This document shows positions 53,786-63,393 of a stretch of 64,000 bases of DNA, piece by piece (position 1 is the first letter of the stretch; every line of letters starts with the position of its first letter). Source of the DNA: Pseudaminobacter soli (ex Li et al. 2025) (lineage in GTDB: Bacteria > Pseudomonadota > Alphaproteobacteria > Rhizobiales > Rhizobiaceae); the NCBI RefSeq assembly GCF_029892515.1, contig NZ_JARXVF010000001.1, forward strand, positions 1,178,001 to 1,242,000. Direction: 5' to 3'. Made by a program: the position numbers and the translations under genes. Under the pieces are notes generated by a model, which was not told where the DNA came from, did no database searches, and saw nothing but the letters and a program-made list of their open reading frames with translations.

Positions 53786-54265
53786 ATGAGTCTGCAGCCT
53801 GCAGGTACCGACGTCGCCGCAAGGGCGCAATCGGTCATCGATGAATTCAAGGGGCTGGAAGGCCCGCTTCTTCCCATTCTTCACGGCATCCAGGAAGAGT
53901 TCGGCTACGTTCCTTCCGAGACCTTGCCGGTGATTGCCGAGGCGCTGAACCTCTCGAAGGCGGAAGTGCACGGCGTCGTCACCTTCTATCACGACTATCG
54001 CAATCATCCCGCCGGCCGCCACGTGCTGAAGCTTTGCCGCGCCGAGGCCTGCCAGTCCATGGGCGGCGACGCGATCGCAGCGCAGATCAGCCAGGCGCTG
54101 GGCATCGGCTTCCATGAGACGGCTAAGGACAATTCGGTGACGCTGGAGCCGGTGTTCTGCCTGGGCCTCTGCGCCTGCGCCCCGGCCGCCATGCTGGACG
54201 GCGAGGTCATTGGCCGGCTCGACGCCGACAAGATCGAAGAAATCGTCGCGGAGGTGCGCTCGTGA
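53786..54265 (+). CDS. fdsG: NAD-dependent formate dehydrogenase, gamma subunit
   Basis: A 159-residue NuoE-like subunit of the soluble FdsGBA complex. It holds a [2Fe-2S] cluster in the CxxxxC...CxxxC pattern: Cys84, Cys89, Cys125 and Cys129 (KLCRAEACQSM, FCLGLCACAP). It passes electrons toward the NAD site on FdsB. AGGGAGGGC precedes the ATG. It is the first gene of the operon and its stop overlaps the fdsB start (GTGA). Confidence 0.93.
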   Translation: MSLQPAGTDVAARAQSVIDEFKGLEGPLLPILHGIQEEFGYVPSETLPVIAEALNLSKAEVHGVVTFYHDYRNHPAGRHVLKLCRAEACQSMGGDAIAAQISQALGIGFHETAKDNSVTLEPVFCLGLCACAPAAMLDGEVIGRLDADKIEEIVAEVRS

Positions 54266-55818
54266 CCGTCACCATCTACGTTCCCGGCGATTCCGGCGCG
54301 CTGGCCCTCGGCGCCGACAAGGTGGCCAAGGCAATCGAAGCGGAAATTCTTGCGCACGGCATCGATGCGCGGATTGTGCGCAACGGCTCGCGCGGCCTCT
54401 ATTGGCTTGAGCCGATGGTGGAAGTGGCCACCGATGCCGGTCGCGTGGCCTATGGACCGGTTTCGGCGAAGGATGTGCCCTCGCTATTCGAAGCCGGCCT
54501 CCTCACCGGCGGCCAGCACAAGCTTTCGCTCGGCGACCCTGAAAAGATCCCGTTCCTTGCCAAGCAGACGCGCCTGACCTTCGCGCGCTGCGGCATCACC
54601 GACCCGCTGTCGCTGGACGACTATGAGGCGCATGGCGGTCTGACCGGCCTGAAAAATGCGGTGAAGATGGCGCCGGCCGATGTCGTCAAGCAGGTGACCG
54701 ATTCCGGCCTGCGCGGACGCGGCGGCGCAGGCTTCCCGACCGGCATCAAGTGGAAGACGGTTCTCGATACGGCCGCCGAGCAGAAATACATCGTCTGCAA
54801 CGCCGACGAAGGCGACTCCGCCACCTTTGCCGACCGCATGATCATGGAGGGCGACCCCTTCGTGCTGATCGAGGGCATGGCGATTGCCGGCCTCGCCACC
54901 GGCGCGACCAAGGGTTTCGTCTATATCCGCTCCGAATATCCGCACGCGATCGCGGTGATGAGCAAGGCCGTCGAGGTGGCGCGCAGCGCCGGCATTCTCG
55001 GCAAGAGCGTGCTGGGTGCAGCGCAAGGCTTCGACATCGAAATCCGCTCGGGCGCCGGCGCCTATGTGTGCGGCGAGGAAACCTCGCTGCTGAACAGCCT
55101 GGAAGGCAAGCGCGGCGTGGTGCGTGCCAAGCCGCCGCTGCCGGCCATCCATGGCCTGTTCGGCAAGCCGACCGTCATCAACAACGTGATCTCGCTGGCT
55201 TCCGTGCCGATCGTCATGGACAAGGGCGCGCAATACTACAAGGACTTCGGCATGGGGCGCTCGCGCGGCACCATCCCGATCCAGATCGCCGGCAACGCCA
55301 AGCATGGCGGCCTGTTCGAAGTGGCCTTCGGCCTGACGCTGGGCGAAATCGTCGACGAGATCGGCGGCGGCACCGCAACCGGCCGGCCGGTGAAGGCAGT
55401 GCAGGTGGGCGGCCCGCTGGGCGCCTATTTCCCGCGCGCCCTGTTCGACACGCCCTTCGACTATGAGGAATTTGCCAAGCGCGACGGCCTGATCGGCCAT
55501 GCCGGCATCACCGTGTTCGACGACAGCGCCGATATGATGAAGATGGCGCGCTTTGCCATGGAATTCTGCGCCATCGAAAGCTGCGGCAAGTGCACGCCCT
55601 GCCGCATCGGCTCGACGCGCGGCGTGGAAACGCTGGACAAGCTCGCAGGCGGCATCGAGCCCGAGAAGAACCTCGCGCTGGTCACCGACCTCTGCAACAC
55701 GATGAAATTCGGCTCGCTCTGCGCACTGGGCGGCTTCACGCCCTACCCCGTGATGAGCGCCATCAACCATTTCCCCGAGGATTTCCGGCCGGTTCCGGTC
55801 GCCCAGGCAGCGGAATAG
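54262..55818 (+). CDS. fdsB: NAD-dependent formate dehydrogenase, beta subunit (FMN, NAD)
   Basis: A 518-residue NuoF-like flavoprotein. The NADH/FMN motif is GRGGAGFPTGIKW, and the FMN-binding GAGAYVCGEETSLLNSLEGK is present. The [4Fe-4S] ligands are Cys441, Cys444, Cys447 and Cys487 in SCGKCTPCRIG and GSLCALGG. An N-terminal thioredoxin-like [2Fe-2S]-type domain is degenerate. It reduces NAD+ with electrons from formate. The GTG at 54262 overlaps the fdsG stop. It pairs with FdsG. Confidence 0.94.
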   Translation: MTVTIYVPGDSGALALGADKVAKAIEAEILAHGIDARIVRNGSRGLYWLEPMVEVATDAGRVAYGPVSAKDVPSLFEAGLLTGGQHKLSLGDPEKIPFLAKQTRLTFARCGITDPLSLDDYEAHGGLTGLKNAVKMAPADVVKQVTDSGLRGRGGAGFPTGIKWKTVLDTAAEQKYIVCNADEGDSATFADRMIMEGDPFVLIEGMAIAGLATGATKGFVYIRSEYPHAIAVMSKAVEVARSAGILGKSVLGAAQGFDIEIRSGAGAYVCGEETSLLNSLEGKRGVVRAKPPLPAIHGLFGKPTVINNVISLASVPIVMDKGAQYYKDFGMGRSRGTIPIQIAGNAKHGGLFEVAFGLTLGEIVDEIGGGTATGRPVKAVQVGGPLGAYFPRALFDTPFDYEEFAKRDGLIGHAGITVFDDSADMMKMARFAMEFCAIESCGKCTPCRIGSTRGVETLDKLAGGIEPEKNLALVTDLCNTMKFGSLCALGGFTPYPVMSAINHFPEDFRPVPVAQAAE

Positions 55819-55828
55819 GAGACGAAGA

Positions 55829-58708
55829 ATGGGTCTCGTACACGAAATCGATTTCGGCACCCCCGCTTCCAAGGCCGAAAAGCAGGTCACCCTCACCATC
55901 GACGGCTTTTCGGTGACCGTGCCGGAAGGCACCTCGGTCATGCGCGCTTCGATGGAGGCCGGCATCCAGGTGCCGAAGCTCTGCGCCACCGACATGGTCG
56001 ACGCCTTCGGCTCCTGCCGCCTGTGCCTGGTCGAGATCGAAGGTCGCGCCGGAACGCCCGCCTCTTGCACCACGCCGGTGACGCCGGGCATGGTGGTCCA
56101 CACGCAGACCGGCCGGCTGAAAGACATCCGCAAGGGCGTGATGGAGCTCTACATCTCCGACCACCCGCTCGACTGCCTGACTTGCGCCGCCAACGGCGAC
56201 TGCGAACTGCAGGACATGGCGGGCGCGGTGGGCCTGCGCGACGTGCGCTACGGCTATGAGGGCGACAACCACGTCAAGGCGAAGAACGACGGCGCCCAGA
56301 ACTTCAAGTGGATGCCGAAGGACGAGTCCAACCCCTATTTCACCTACGATCCGTCCAAGTGCATCGTCTGCTCGCGCTGCGTGCGGGCCTGCGAAGAGGT
56401 GCAGGGCACCTTTGCGCTGACCATCGAGGGCCGCGGCTTCGAAAGCCGCGTTTCGCCGGGCATGCACCAGCTGTTCCTGGACTCGGAATGCGTTTCCTGC
56501 GGCGCCTGCGTGCAGGCCTGCCCGACCGCGACGCTGACGGAAAAGTCGGTGATCCAGATCGGCCAGCCGGAGCACTCGGTCGTCACGACCTGCGCCTATT
56601 GCGGCGTCGGCTGTTCGTTCAAGGCAGAGATGCGCGGCGAGGAGCTGGTGCGCATGGTGCCGTGGAAGGACGGCAAGGCCAATCGCGGCCACTCCTGCGT
56701 CAAGGGCCGCTTCGCTTATGGCTATGCCACGCACAAGGAGCGCATCCTCAACCCGATGATCCGCGAGAAGATCACCGATCCGTGGCGCGAAGTGTCGTGG
56801 GAAGAGGCGCTGACCTACACCGCCAACGAATTCCGCCGCATCCAGTACCAGTATGGCCGCGCGGCCATCGGCGGCATCACCTCGTCGCGCTGCACGAATG
56901 AAGAGACCTTCCTCGTCCAGAAGCTGATCCGCCAGGGCTTTGGCAACAACAACGTCGACACCTGCGCCCGCGTCTGCCATTCGCCGACCGGCTATGGCCT
57001 CGGCCAGACCTACGGCACCTCGGCCGGCACGCAGGACTTCGACTCGGTCGAACACACCGACGTCGCCCTGATCATCGGCGCCAACCCTGCGTCGGCGCAT
57101 CCGGTGTTCGCATCGCGCCTGAAGAAGCGGCTGCGCGCCGGCGCCAAGCTGATCGTCATCGATCCGCGCCGCACCGAAATGGTCAAGTCGGCGCATATCG
57201 AAGCGGCGCACCACCTGGCGCTGAAGCCGGGCACCAACGTCGCCGTCGTCACCTCGCTTGCGCATGTCATCGTCACCGAAGGCCTGTTCAACGAGGCCTT
57301 CATCCGCGAGCGCTGCGACTGGTCGGAATTCCAGGACTATGCGGAGTTCGTCTCGGATGCGCGGCACAGCCCCGAGGAAGTCGAAAAGCTGTCGGGCGTG
57401 CCGGCGGAGACGATCCGCGGTGCTGCGCGCCTTTACGCCACCGGTGGCAATGGCGCGATCTATTACGGCCTCGGCGTGACCGAGCACAGCCAGGGCTCGA
57501 CGACCGTCATCGCGATCGCCAACCTCGCCATGCTGACCGGCAATATCGGCCGCAAGGGCGTGGGCGTGAACCCGCTGCGCGGCCAGAACAACGTGCAGGG
57601 CGCTTGCGACATGGGCTCGTTCCCGCACGAATTGCCGGGCTATCGGCACATTTCGGGCGATGCCGTGCGCGACATCTATGACAGCCTGTGGGGCGTGAAG
57701 CTCGACAACGAGCCGGGCCTGCGCATCCCCAACATGCTCGACGCCGCCGTCGAAGGCACGTTCAAGGGCATCTACATACAGGGCGAGGACATCTTGCAGT
57801 CGGACCCCGACACCAAACACGTGTCGGCCGGCCTCGCCGCGATGGAATGCGTGGTCGTGCAGGACCTGTTCCTCAACGAGACGGCGAACTACGCGCACGT
57901 CTTCCTGCCGGGCTCGACCTTCCTCGAGAAGGACGGCACCTTCACCAATGCCGAGCGCCGCATCAACCGCGTGCGCAAGGTGATGAGCCCGAAGAACGGC
58001 TATGCCGACTGGGAAGTGACGCAGAAGCTCGCCCAGGCGATGGGCCTGAACTGGAACTACCAGCACCCGTCCGAGATCATGGACGAGGTGGCCAAGACGA
58101 CGCCGAGCTTCGCCAACGTCTCCTACGAGTTCCTCGAAAAGATGGGCTCGGTGCAGTGGCCGTGCAACGAGAAGGCGCCGGAAGGCACGCCGATCATGCA
58201 TATCGACGGCTTCGTGCGCGGCAAGGGCAAGTTCATCCGCACCGAATATGTGGCGACCGACGAAAAGACCGGTCCGCGCTTCCCGCTGCTGCTCACCACC
58301 GGCCGCATCCTTAGCCAGTACAATGTCGGCGCGCAGACCCGCCGCACCGACAATGTGGTGTGGCACGACGAGGACCGGCTGGAGATCCATCCGCACGATG
58401 CCGAGAACCGCGGCATCCGCGACGGCGACTGGGTGAGGCTGGCTAGCCGCGCCGGCGAGACGACGCTGCGCGCGCTCGTCACCGACAAGGTGTCGCCGGG
58501 CGTGGTCTACACCACCTTCCACCATCCCGACACGCAGGCCAACGTCATCACCACCGACTTCTCCGACTGGGCGACCAACTGCCCAGAATACAAGGTGACT
58601 GCGGTACAGGTGGCGCCCTCCAACGGCCCGTCGGAATGGCAGAAGGAGTACAACGAGCAGGCACGCCAGAGCCGCCGCATCGCGGGTCGGCTGGAAGCGG
58701 CGGAGTAG
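55829..58708 (+). CDS. fdsA: NAD-dependent formate dehydrogenase, alpha subunit (Mo-bisPGD)
   Basis: A 959-residue catalytic subunit that oxidises formate to CO2. The N-terminal NuoG-like part carries a [2Fe-2S] set (Cys52, 63, 66, 80), a His-Cys3 cluster (His112, Cys116, 119, 125) and two [4Fe-4S] ferredoxin sets (178-188, 221-231). A further [4Fe-4S] set (Cys255, 258, 262, 290) opens the molybdopterin domain. The molybdenum ligand is Cys383, followed by His384 (CARVCHSPT), so it is not a selenoprotein. There is no Tat signal, which fits a cytoplasmic soluble enzyme. AGGAGACGAAG precedes the ATG. Confidence 0.96.
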   Translation: MGLVHEIDFGTPASKAEKQVTLTIDGFSVTVPEGTSVMRASMEAGIQVPKLCATDMVDAFGSCRLCLVEIEGRAGTPASCTTPVTPGMVVHTQTGRLKDIRKGVMELYISDHPLDCLTCAANGDCELQDMAGAVGLRDVRYGYEGDNHVKAKNDGAQNFKWMPKDESNPYFTYDPSKCIVCSRCVRACEEVQGTFALTIEGRGFESRVSPGMHQLFLDSECVSCGACVQACPTATLTEKSVIQIGQPEHSVVTTCAYCGVGCSFKAEMRGEELVRMVPWKDGKANRGHSCVKGRFAYGYATHKERILNPMIREKITDPWREVSWEEALTYTANEFRRIQYQYGRAAIGGITSSRCTNEETFLVQKLIRQGFGNNNVDTCARVCHSPTGYGLGQTYGTSAGTQDFDSVEHTDVALIIGANPASAHPVFASRLKKRLRAGAKLIVIDPRRTEMVKSAHIEAAHHLALKPGTNVAVVTSLAHVIVTEGLFNEAFIRERCDWSEFQDYAEFVSDARHSPEEVEKLSGVPAETIRGAARLYATGGNGAIYYGLGVTEHSQGSTTVIAIANLAMLTGNIGRKGVGVNPLRGQNNVQGACDMGSFPHELPGYRHISGDAVRDIYDSLWGVKLDNEPGLRIPNMLDAAVEGTFKGIYIQGEDILQSDPDTKHVSAGLAAMECVVVQDLFLNETANYAHVFLPGSTFLEKDGTFTNAERRINRVRKVMSPKNGYADWEVTQKLAQAMGLNWNYQHPSEIMDEVAKTTPSFANVSYEFLEKMGSVQWPCNEKAPEGTPIMHIDGFVRGKGKFIRTEYVATDEKTGPRFPLLLTTGRILSQYNVGAQTRRTDNVVWHDEDRLEIHPHDAENRGIRDGDWVRLASRAGETTLRALVTDKVSPGVVYTTFHHPDTQANVITTDFSDWATNCPEYKVTAVQVAPSNGPSEWQKEYNEQARQSRRIAGRLEAAE

Positions 58709-58719
58709 GAGGGCTCGCG

Positions 58720-59547
58720 ATGAGCCCTCGCCCTGCCACAACGCAGATCACCCGCATTGCGCGCCGCGCGAGCGGGACGGCTGCGGCGCTGCGCATGGTG
58801 CCGGAGGAAACGCCGATCGCGCTTTCCTATGCCGGCACCACGCATGCCGTCATGATGGCGAGCCCTGCCGATTTCGAGGATTTTGCGCTCGGCTTCTCGC
58901 TGACCGAGGGCATCGTGGGCTCGGCCGAGGAGATCGAGACGATCGAGGTCGAGGATCTTGAAGCCGGCATCGACATCCAGATCCGGCTGAAGGATCAGGC
59001 CAATACGCGCTTCCAGGCTCGGCGGCGCCGGCTGGCCGGCCCGGTCGGCTGCGGGCTGTGCGGCATCGAATCCATCGATGAGGCGATGCGCTCAGTGTGC
59101 CAGGTAGGCGCGGCAGCACTCACGCTTTCCGAGGACGACGTCGTCCAGTCGGTAAAGCTGCTTTCGAAGGCGCAGCCGATGCACGCCGAAACCGGGGCGG
59201 TGCACGCCGCCGGCTTCTACGTGCCCGGCCAGGGCGTGGTGCTGGCGCGCGAGGATGTAGGCCGCCACAATGCGCTCGACAAGCTTGCCGGCGGACTGGC
59301 GCGGGTTGGCATCGCAGGCGCCAGCGGCGCAGTGGTCGTCACCTCCCGCGTTTCGGTCGAGATGGTGCAGAAGACTGCTGCCATCGGCTCGCGCTTCATC
59401 ATCGCCGTCTCGGCCCCGACCGCGCTCGCCATCCGCACCGCGGACGAAGCCGGCATGACGCTGGTGGCGCTGGTGCGCGGCGACGACTTTGACATTTTCA
59501 CCAATCCAGACCGCGTTATTTCCGGAGCAGCACGCCATGTCGCTTGA
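58720..59547 (+). CDS. fdhD: FdhD-type sulphurtransferase for formate dehydrogenase
   Basis: A 275-residue FdhD/FdsC protein that transfers sulphur to the Mo-bisPGD cofactor before it enters FdsA. The catalytic pair is Cys111 and Cys114 (GCGLCGIES), and EDVGRHNALDKLAGGL is typical. The ATG at 58720 follows TAGGAGGG; the frame upstream into fdsA lacks a good start. It lies 12 bp after fdsA, and its end overlaps fdsD by 11 bases. Confidence 0.94.
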   Translation: MSPRPATTQITRIARRASGTAAALRMVPEETPIALSYAGTTHAVMMASPADFEDFALGFSLTEGIVGSAEEIETIEVEDLEAGIDIQIRLKDQANTRFQARRRRLAGPVGCGLCGIESIDEAMRSVCQVGAAALTLSEDDVVQSVKLLSKAQPMHAETGAVHAAGFYVPGQGVVLAREDVGRHNALDKLAGGLARVGIAGASGAVVVTSRVSVEMVQKTAAIGSRFIIAVSAPTALAIRTADEAGMTLVALVRGDDFDIFTNPDRVISGAARHVA

Positions 59548-59788
59548 TGAACACAGGGCCAGCACGCGCGACAAGATCATCCGCATGGCCAACCAGATCG
59601 CGACCTTCTTCCACTCCAAGCCGCGCGAAGAAGGCATTGCCGGCACGGCCGAGCACATCAACAAGTTCTGGGAGCCGCGCATGCGCCGTCACCTGTTCGA
59701 GATCATCGACGCCGACGGCGAAGGGCTGGACGAGCTGGTGCTCGCCGCGTCCGCAACCATCAGGCGCCCGGCCGACGCGGCGGCTTGA
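59537..59788 (+). CDS. fdsD: NAD-dependent formate dehydrogenase, delta subunit
   Basis: An 83-residue FdsD protein (MSLDEHRASTRDKIIRMANQ, then WEPRMRRHLFEIID). It is a small accessory needed for assembly or stability of FdsGBA-type formate dehydrogenase. The start overlaps the end of fdhD. It completes the fdsGBA-fdhD-fdsD operon, the standard layout. Confidence 0.9.
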   Translation: MSLDEHRASTRDKIIRMANQIATFFHSKPREEGIAGTAEHINKFWEPRMRRHLFEIIDADGEGLDELVLAASATIRRPADAAA

Positions 59789-60371
59789 GGCTGCCGATTT
59801 TTTCGGCCTGGGGTTAGCCCAGTTCTGAACTGGCCTTGATGGCGCCACCGTCGAGGCATGGATCCCCGTGACCATTCGGACCCCGCCATTCGCTGCGCTC
59901 CTGGCGAAATCCGAATGGCACGAGGATGACGCCAGCGCGGAGTGGGCGGCTTACCCTCGCTTCGATGGCAAGCCGATGCCCCTGCCCTCGATTGCAAGCT
60001 GATCGCTTTAAGAGTTCGACCCCCACTCCGCCTCGCTATGCTCGGCACCTCTCCCCCGGTCGACGGGGGCGAGGAAACGCCGTCCGCGATCTTGGCGCCC
60101 TTCCTCTCCCCTTTTGAGGGGGAGAGGTGCCGAGCGAAGCGAGGCGGAGTGGGGGTAAGTCGCGCCATAAGCGATTACCCCACCCTTCAAGGGGGGGCCG
60201 ACGTGCCATCCCCGTCGTCCTCGGGCCGGAGCACGAGCGGAGCGAAGTGTGGAGGTTCCGGGGACCCATGCCTCGACGGGGAAACCGTCGCTTCGTTACA
60301 GGACAACGCGCGTACGGTGCCCGCCCGGGACTTTGCCCGGACGGGAAAAGGCCCCCGACTGCGTGTCCGCG
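59789..60371. other. Intergenic region with GC-rich palindromes, no gene supported
   Basis: 583 bp between the convergent fdsD and SnoaL-like genes. Open frames here are Arg/Ser/Pro-rich and reflect the GC-rich palindromes, so no gene is called. It includes the repeat at 60019-60156 and a CCCCACCCTTCAAGGGGGGG-type hairpin around 60178-60198. Confidence 0.6.
60019..60156. repeat. Large palindromic intergenic repeat
   Basis: Arms of 39 bases at 60019-60057 and 60118-60156 are reverse complements with two mismatches (ACCCCCACTCCGCCTCGC...). The 60-base spacer contains its own smaller GC-rich hairpins. It resembles rhizobial intergenic palindromes, and the form differs from the 47466-47604 repeat. 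Confidence 0.75.
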
Positions 60372-60863
60372 TTACATCAAACCGAGCTGCTTGTAGAAGC
60401 CCAAGGCGTCGTAATAGTCGGCCTGGTGGGTGATCTTGCCGTTGCCGATCTCGAACACCGATGCGCCGTCGAACTTGAAACTCTTGCCGGTGGCCTTGGT
60501 GCCGTCGGCCCAGGCGCCGGTGTTGGTGCCGGAGAACTGCCACTCGAAGGACACGCGGCCATCCTGCACGATTGGCGAGCCCTTCATCTTCCACACCGCG
60601 TCCGGCACGGCGTTGAGGAAATTGTCGATGACGCCCGTCTTGGCCGCCTCGCGACCCTCGACCGGCGTGCCGACCGAAGCATCGTAATAGGTGACGTTGT
60701 CGGCGAAATGGCTCGCCGCCTTGGCGGAATCGTGGGCATTCCACGCCGCCAGATAGGATTCCACGACCGCCTGCGGCGTGTCGTCGGCCATGGCCGGCCG
60801 CATGATGGTCATGCCCGCCAGAGCGAGGGCACCGGTGACTGCGAGAAACTGACGCCTGCGCAT
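60372..60863 (-). CDS. SnoaL-like (NTF2-fold) secreted protein
   Basis: A 163-residue protein. An RRRQFLAVTGALALA signal (residues 2-16, twin Arg) is followed by cleavage near MRPAMA and by a SnoaL/NTF2-like domain: AVVESYLAAWNAHDSAKAAS and the C-terminal DGASVFEIGNGKITHQADYY. Members are small polyketide- or steroid-cyclase-like proteins with many unknown roles. GGGAGG precedes the ATG at 60863. It follows the aldehyde dehydrogenase on the same strand (137-bp gap). Secretion of such a protein is unusual. Confidence 0.82.
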   Translation of the reverse strand: MRRRQFLAVTGALALAGMTIMRPAMADDTPQAVVESYLAAWNAHDSAKAASHFADNVTYYDASVGTPVEGREAAKTGVIDNFLNAVPDAVWKMKGSPIVQDGRVSFEWQFSGTNTGAWADGTKATGKSFKFDGASVFEIGNGKITHQADYYDALGFYKQLGLM

Positions 60864-61000
60864 GCTATTCCTCCCTGTTTTTGTTGGACTTTCCGATCCT
60901 CGCCGGAGCGCCGCAAACTGCGGCGTTCCGACATTTCCTGGCCCGATCATCAGGCCCCGGCCGGGTCCCCGCTGCCTGCGGCAGCGTCCCGGCGTTCGCC

Positions 61001-62428
61001 TCACCCATGCGCGACCATGACGTGGCGGACCGCCGTGTAGTCCTCCAGCGCGTAGAGCGACATGTCCTTGCCGTAGCCCGACTGCTTGATGCCGCCATGC
61101 GGCATCTCGTTCGTGAGCATGAAGTGGGTGTTGACCCAGGTGCAGCCATATTGAAGCCGCGCGGCGGTGGCCATGGCGCGCGAAACGTCCTTGGTCCACA
61201 CCGACGAGGCAAGGCCATAGTCGGAATCGTTGGCCCAGTTCACGGCCTCGTCCACGTCGGAGAAGCGGGTGACCGAGACCACAGGACCAAACACCTCGCG
61301 CTGCACGATCTCGTCTTCCTGCAGCGCGCCGGCCACGACCGTCGGCTGATAGTAGAAACCGCCGCCCGCCACCGGCTTGCCGCCCGTGGTGACCTCGATG
61401 TGCTTGCGCTCGGTGGCGCGCTCGACGAAGCTTGCCACGCGGTCGCGCTGGCGGCTGGAGATGAGCGGCCCGATCTCGTTTTCGGTGTCGTCTGCCAGGT
61501 TGTACCTGATCGACGAAACCGCTGAGGTGAGGTCGGCGACCAGCTTGTCATAGATCTTCTTGCCGGCATAGATGCGGCAGGCGGCGGTGCAGTCCTGCCC
61601 GGCATTGTAGTAGCCGAAGGCGCGCACGCCGGCGACGACGGCCTCGATATCGGCATCGTCGAAGACGATGACCGGCGCCTTGCCGCCGAGCTCCAGATGC
61701 GTGCGCTTGACCGAACGGGCGGCGGCCTGCAGCACCTTCTTGCCGGTGGCGATGTCGCCGGTGATCGAGATCATGTTGATCTTGGGGTGGTTGATGAGCG
61801 CGTTGCCGACGCTCTCGCCACGGCCGAGCACGACATTGACCACGCCTTCGGGCAGCACGTCGGCCAGGATGCGCGCGAGCTTCAGCGCCGTCAGCGGCGT
61901 CTGCTCGGAAGGCTTGAAGACCACCGTGTTGCCGCCCGCAATCGCCGGCGCCAGCTTCCAGGCCATCATCATCAGCGGATAGTTCCATGGCGCGATGGAA
62001 GCGACGATTCCGACCGGATCGCGCCGCACCATGGAGGTGAAGCCGGGCAGATATTCACCCGCTGCAACGCCCGGCATGGACCGCACCGCGCCGGCAAAGA
62101 ACCGATAGCAATCGATGATGGCCGGAAGCTCGTCGTTGAGCACCGCATTGATGGGCTTGCCGCAGTTCAGCGCTTCGAGTTTCGCGAATTCGGCAGCCTC
62201 TGCCTCGATGCGCTCGGCGATCTTGAGGAGATAGCCGGAGCGCTGGGCGGGCGTGGTGCGCGACCAGTTGCCGAAGGCCTGTTTCGCCGCGGCGACGGCG
62301 GCGTCGATCTGCGCCTGGCTTGCCTCTGGCAGATTGAGGATGGTCTCGCCGGTCTTGGGGTTGAGGATCGGCTCTTCGATCTCGGTGCCTTTCTCGAAGC
62401 GCGAACCGATCAGCATCTCTGTCTGCAT
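61001..62428 (-). CDS. Aminobutyraldehyde dehydrogenase-type aldehyde dehydrogenase
   Basis: A 475-residue NAD(P)+-dependent aldehyde dehydrogenase. The catalytic Cys280 lies in GQDCTAACR, the active Glu in LELGGKAP and the nucleotide-binding part in [17 protein letters not shown]. The sequence resembles PatD/YdcW, the gamma-aminobutyraldehyde dehydrogenase of putrescine breakdown. This fits the PotB/PotC-type permeases just upstream on the same strand, so putrescine oxidation to GABA is the likely pathway. The start ATG is at 62428 with GAGGAG upstream. Confidence 0.9.
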   Translation of the reverse strand: MQTEMLIGSRFEKGTEIEEPILNPKTGETILNLPEASQAQIDAAVAAAKQAFGNWSRTTPAQRSGYLLKIAERIEAEAAEFAKLEALNCGKPINAVLNDELPAIIDCYRFFAGAVRSMPGVAAGEYLPGFTSMVRRDPVGIVASIAPWNYPLMMMAWKLAPAIAGGNTVVFKPSEQTPLTALKLARILADVLPEGVVNVVLGRGESVGNALINHPKINMISITGDIATGKKVLQAAARSVKRTHLELGGKAPVIVFDDADIEAVVAGVRAFGYYNAGQDCTAACRIYAGKKIYDKLVADLTSAVSSIRYNLADDTENEIGPLISSRQRDRVASFVERATERKHIEVTTGGKPVAGGGFYYQPTVVAGALQEDEIVQREVFGPVVSVTRFSDVDEAVNWANDSDYGLASSVWTKDVSRAMATAARLQYGCTWVNTHFMLTNEMPHGGIKQSGYGKDMSLYALEDYTAVRHVMVAHG

Positions 62429-62452
62429 AATTCTCCTCCTAAGTGCTTTGGT

Positions 62453-62555
62453 GCGTCCTTCGAGGCCCGCTGCGCGGGCACCTCAGGATGAGGGCTGCCG
62501 GCGCGACCTCCCTCATCCTGAGGTGCGAGGCGTCAGCCGAGCCTCGGAGGACGGA
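62453..62555. repeat. Palindromic rhizobial intergenic repeat
   Basis: An inner perfect 16-base inverted repeat, CACCTCAGGATGAGGG (62479-62494) and CCCTCATCCTGAGGTG (62510-62525), is flanked by outer arms CGTCCTTCGAGGCCC and GAGCCTCGGAGGACG. This pattern is common in mesorhizobial genomes. It lies in the gap between the permease and the dehydrogenase genes, so it could affect their mRNA levels. Confidence 0.78.
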
Positions 62556-62577
62556 CCGTGTCGTTGGCGTAGTCATG

Positions 62578-63393
62578 TCATTTCCCCGAACCGGCGACCT
62601 GGTCGCCTTCGCGGGTCAGGTAGTAGGCGGCGAGGATGGGCAGGAACGTCACCAGCACCACCACCATGGCCACCACATTGGTGACCGGGCGCTGGCGCGG
62701 CCGCACGAGTTCCTCCAGCATCCAGATCGGCAGCGTCTGCTGCTGACCGGCGGTGAAGGTGGTGACGATCACCTCGTCAAAGGACAGCGCGAAGGCCAGC
62801 ATGCCGCCGGCAAGCAGCGCGGTGCCGATATTGGGCAGCACGATATGCCGGAAGGTCTGAAAACCGTCGGCGCCGAGGTCCATCGAGGCCTCGATCATCG
62901 AGCCCGAGGTACGCCGGAAGCGCGCCACCGCATTGTTGTAGACCACCACCACGCAGAAGGTGGCGTGGCCGAGGATGATCGTCCAGAACGAGAACGGGAT
63001 ATCCGCCAGGTTGAAGGCCGAGCGCAGCGCGATACCGGTGATGATGCCGGGCAGCGCTATCGGCAGGATGACCAGCAGCGACACCACCTCACGGCCGAAG
63101 AATTTTGTCCCGCTGACGGCGGCGGCGCAGAGCGTGCCTAGCACCAGCGCGATCGTCGTCGACACCACGGCAACCTTGACCGACAGGCCGAGTGCTGCCC
63201 ACACGTCGGGCCGGTTCCAAGTGACGCTCAGCCAGTCGAGCGTGAAGCCGGGCGGCGGCCACTGATACGTCTTCTCTTCCGTCGTGAAGGCGTAGACGAA
63301 GATCAGCAGGATCGGCAGGTGCAGGAACAGGAGCCCCGCAGCCGCGGCGAGTTTGACGCCCAAGGGCGCGGTCTGGTTGCGATCAGAGCGCAT
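62578..63393 (-). CDS. PotC-type ABC transporter permease
   Basis: A 271-residue inner-membrane permease of the PotC/YdcV class. The EAA loop is [20 protein letters not shown] and several helices are visible. The ATG at 63393 overlaps the end of the upstream permease by 11 bases, so they are translationally coupled. The longer in-frame start at 63504 is unlikely. With the PatD-like enzyme it suggests a putrescine-type uptake system. The ATPase and binding protein lie outside the window. Confidence 0.92.
   Translation of the reverse strand: MRSDRNQTAPLGVKLAAAAGLLFLHLPILLIFVYAFTTEEKTYQWPPPGFTLDWLSVTWNRPDVWAALGLSVKVAVVSTTIALVLGTLCAAAVSGTKFFGREVVSLLVILPIALPGIITGIALRSAFNLADIPFSFWTIILGHATFCVVVVYNNAVARFRRTSGSMIEASMDLGADGFQTFRHIVLPNIGTALLAGGMLAFALSFDEVIVTTFTAGQQQTLPIWMLEELVRPRQRPVTNVVAMVVVLVTFLPILAAYYLTREGDQVAGSGK

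Noticed and set aside
55763-58741. A 992-codon open frame antisense to fdsA
   Set aside because: It is a product of GC-rich codon structure opposite a real gene; its protein is Arg/His/Ala-rich and has no family resemblance, while the sense frame encodes intact FdsA.
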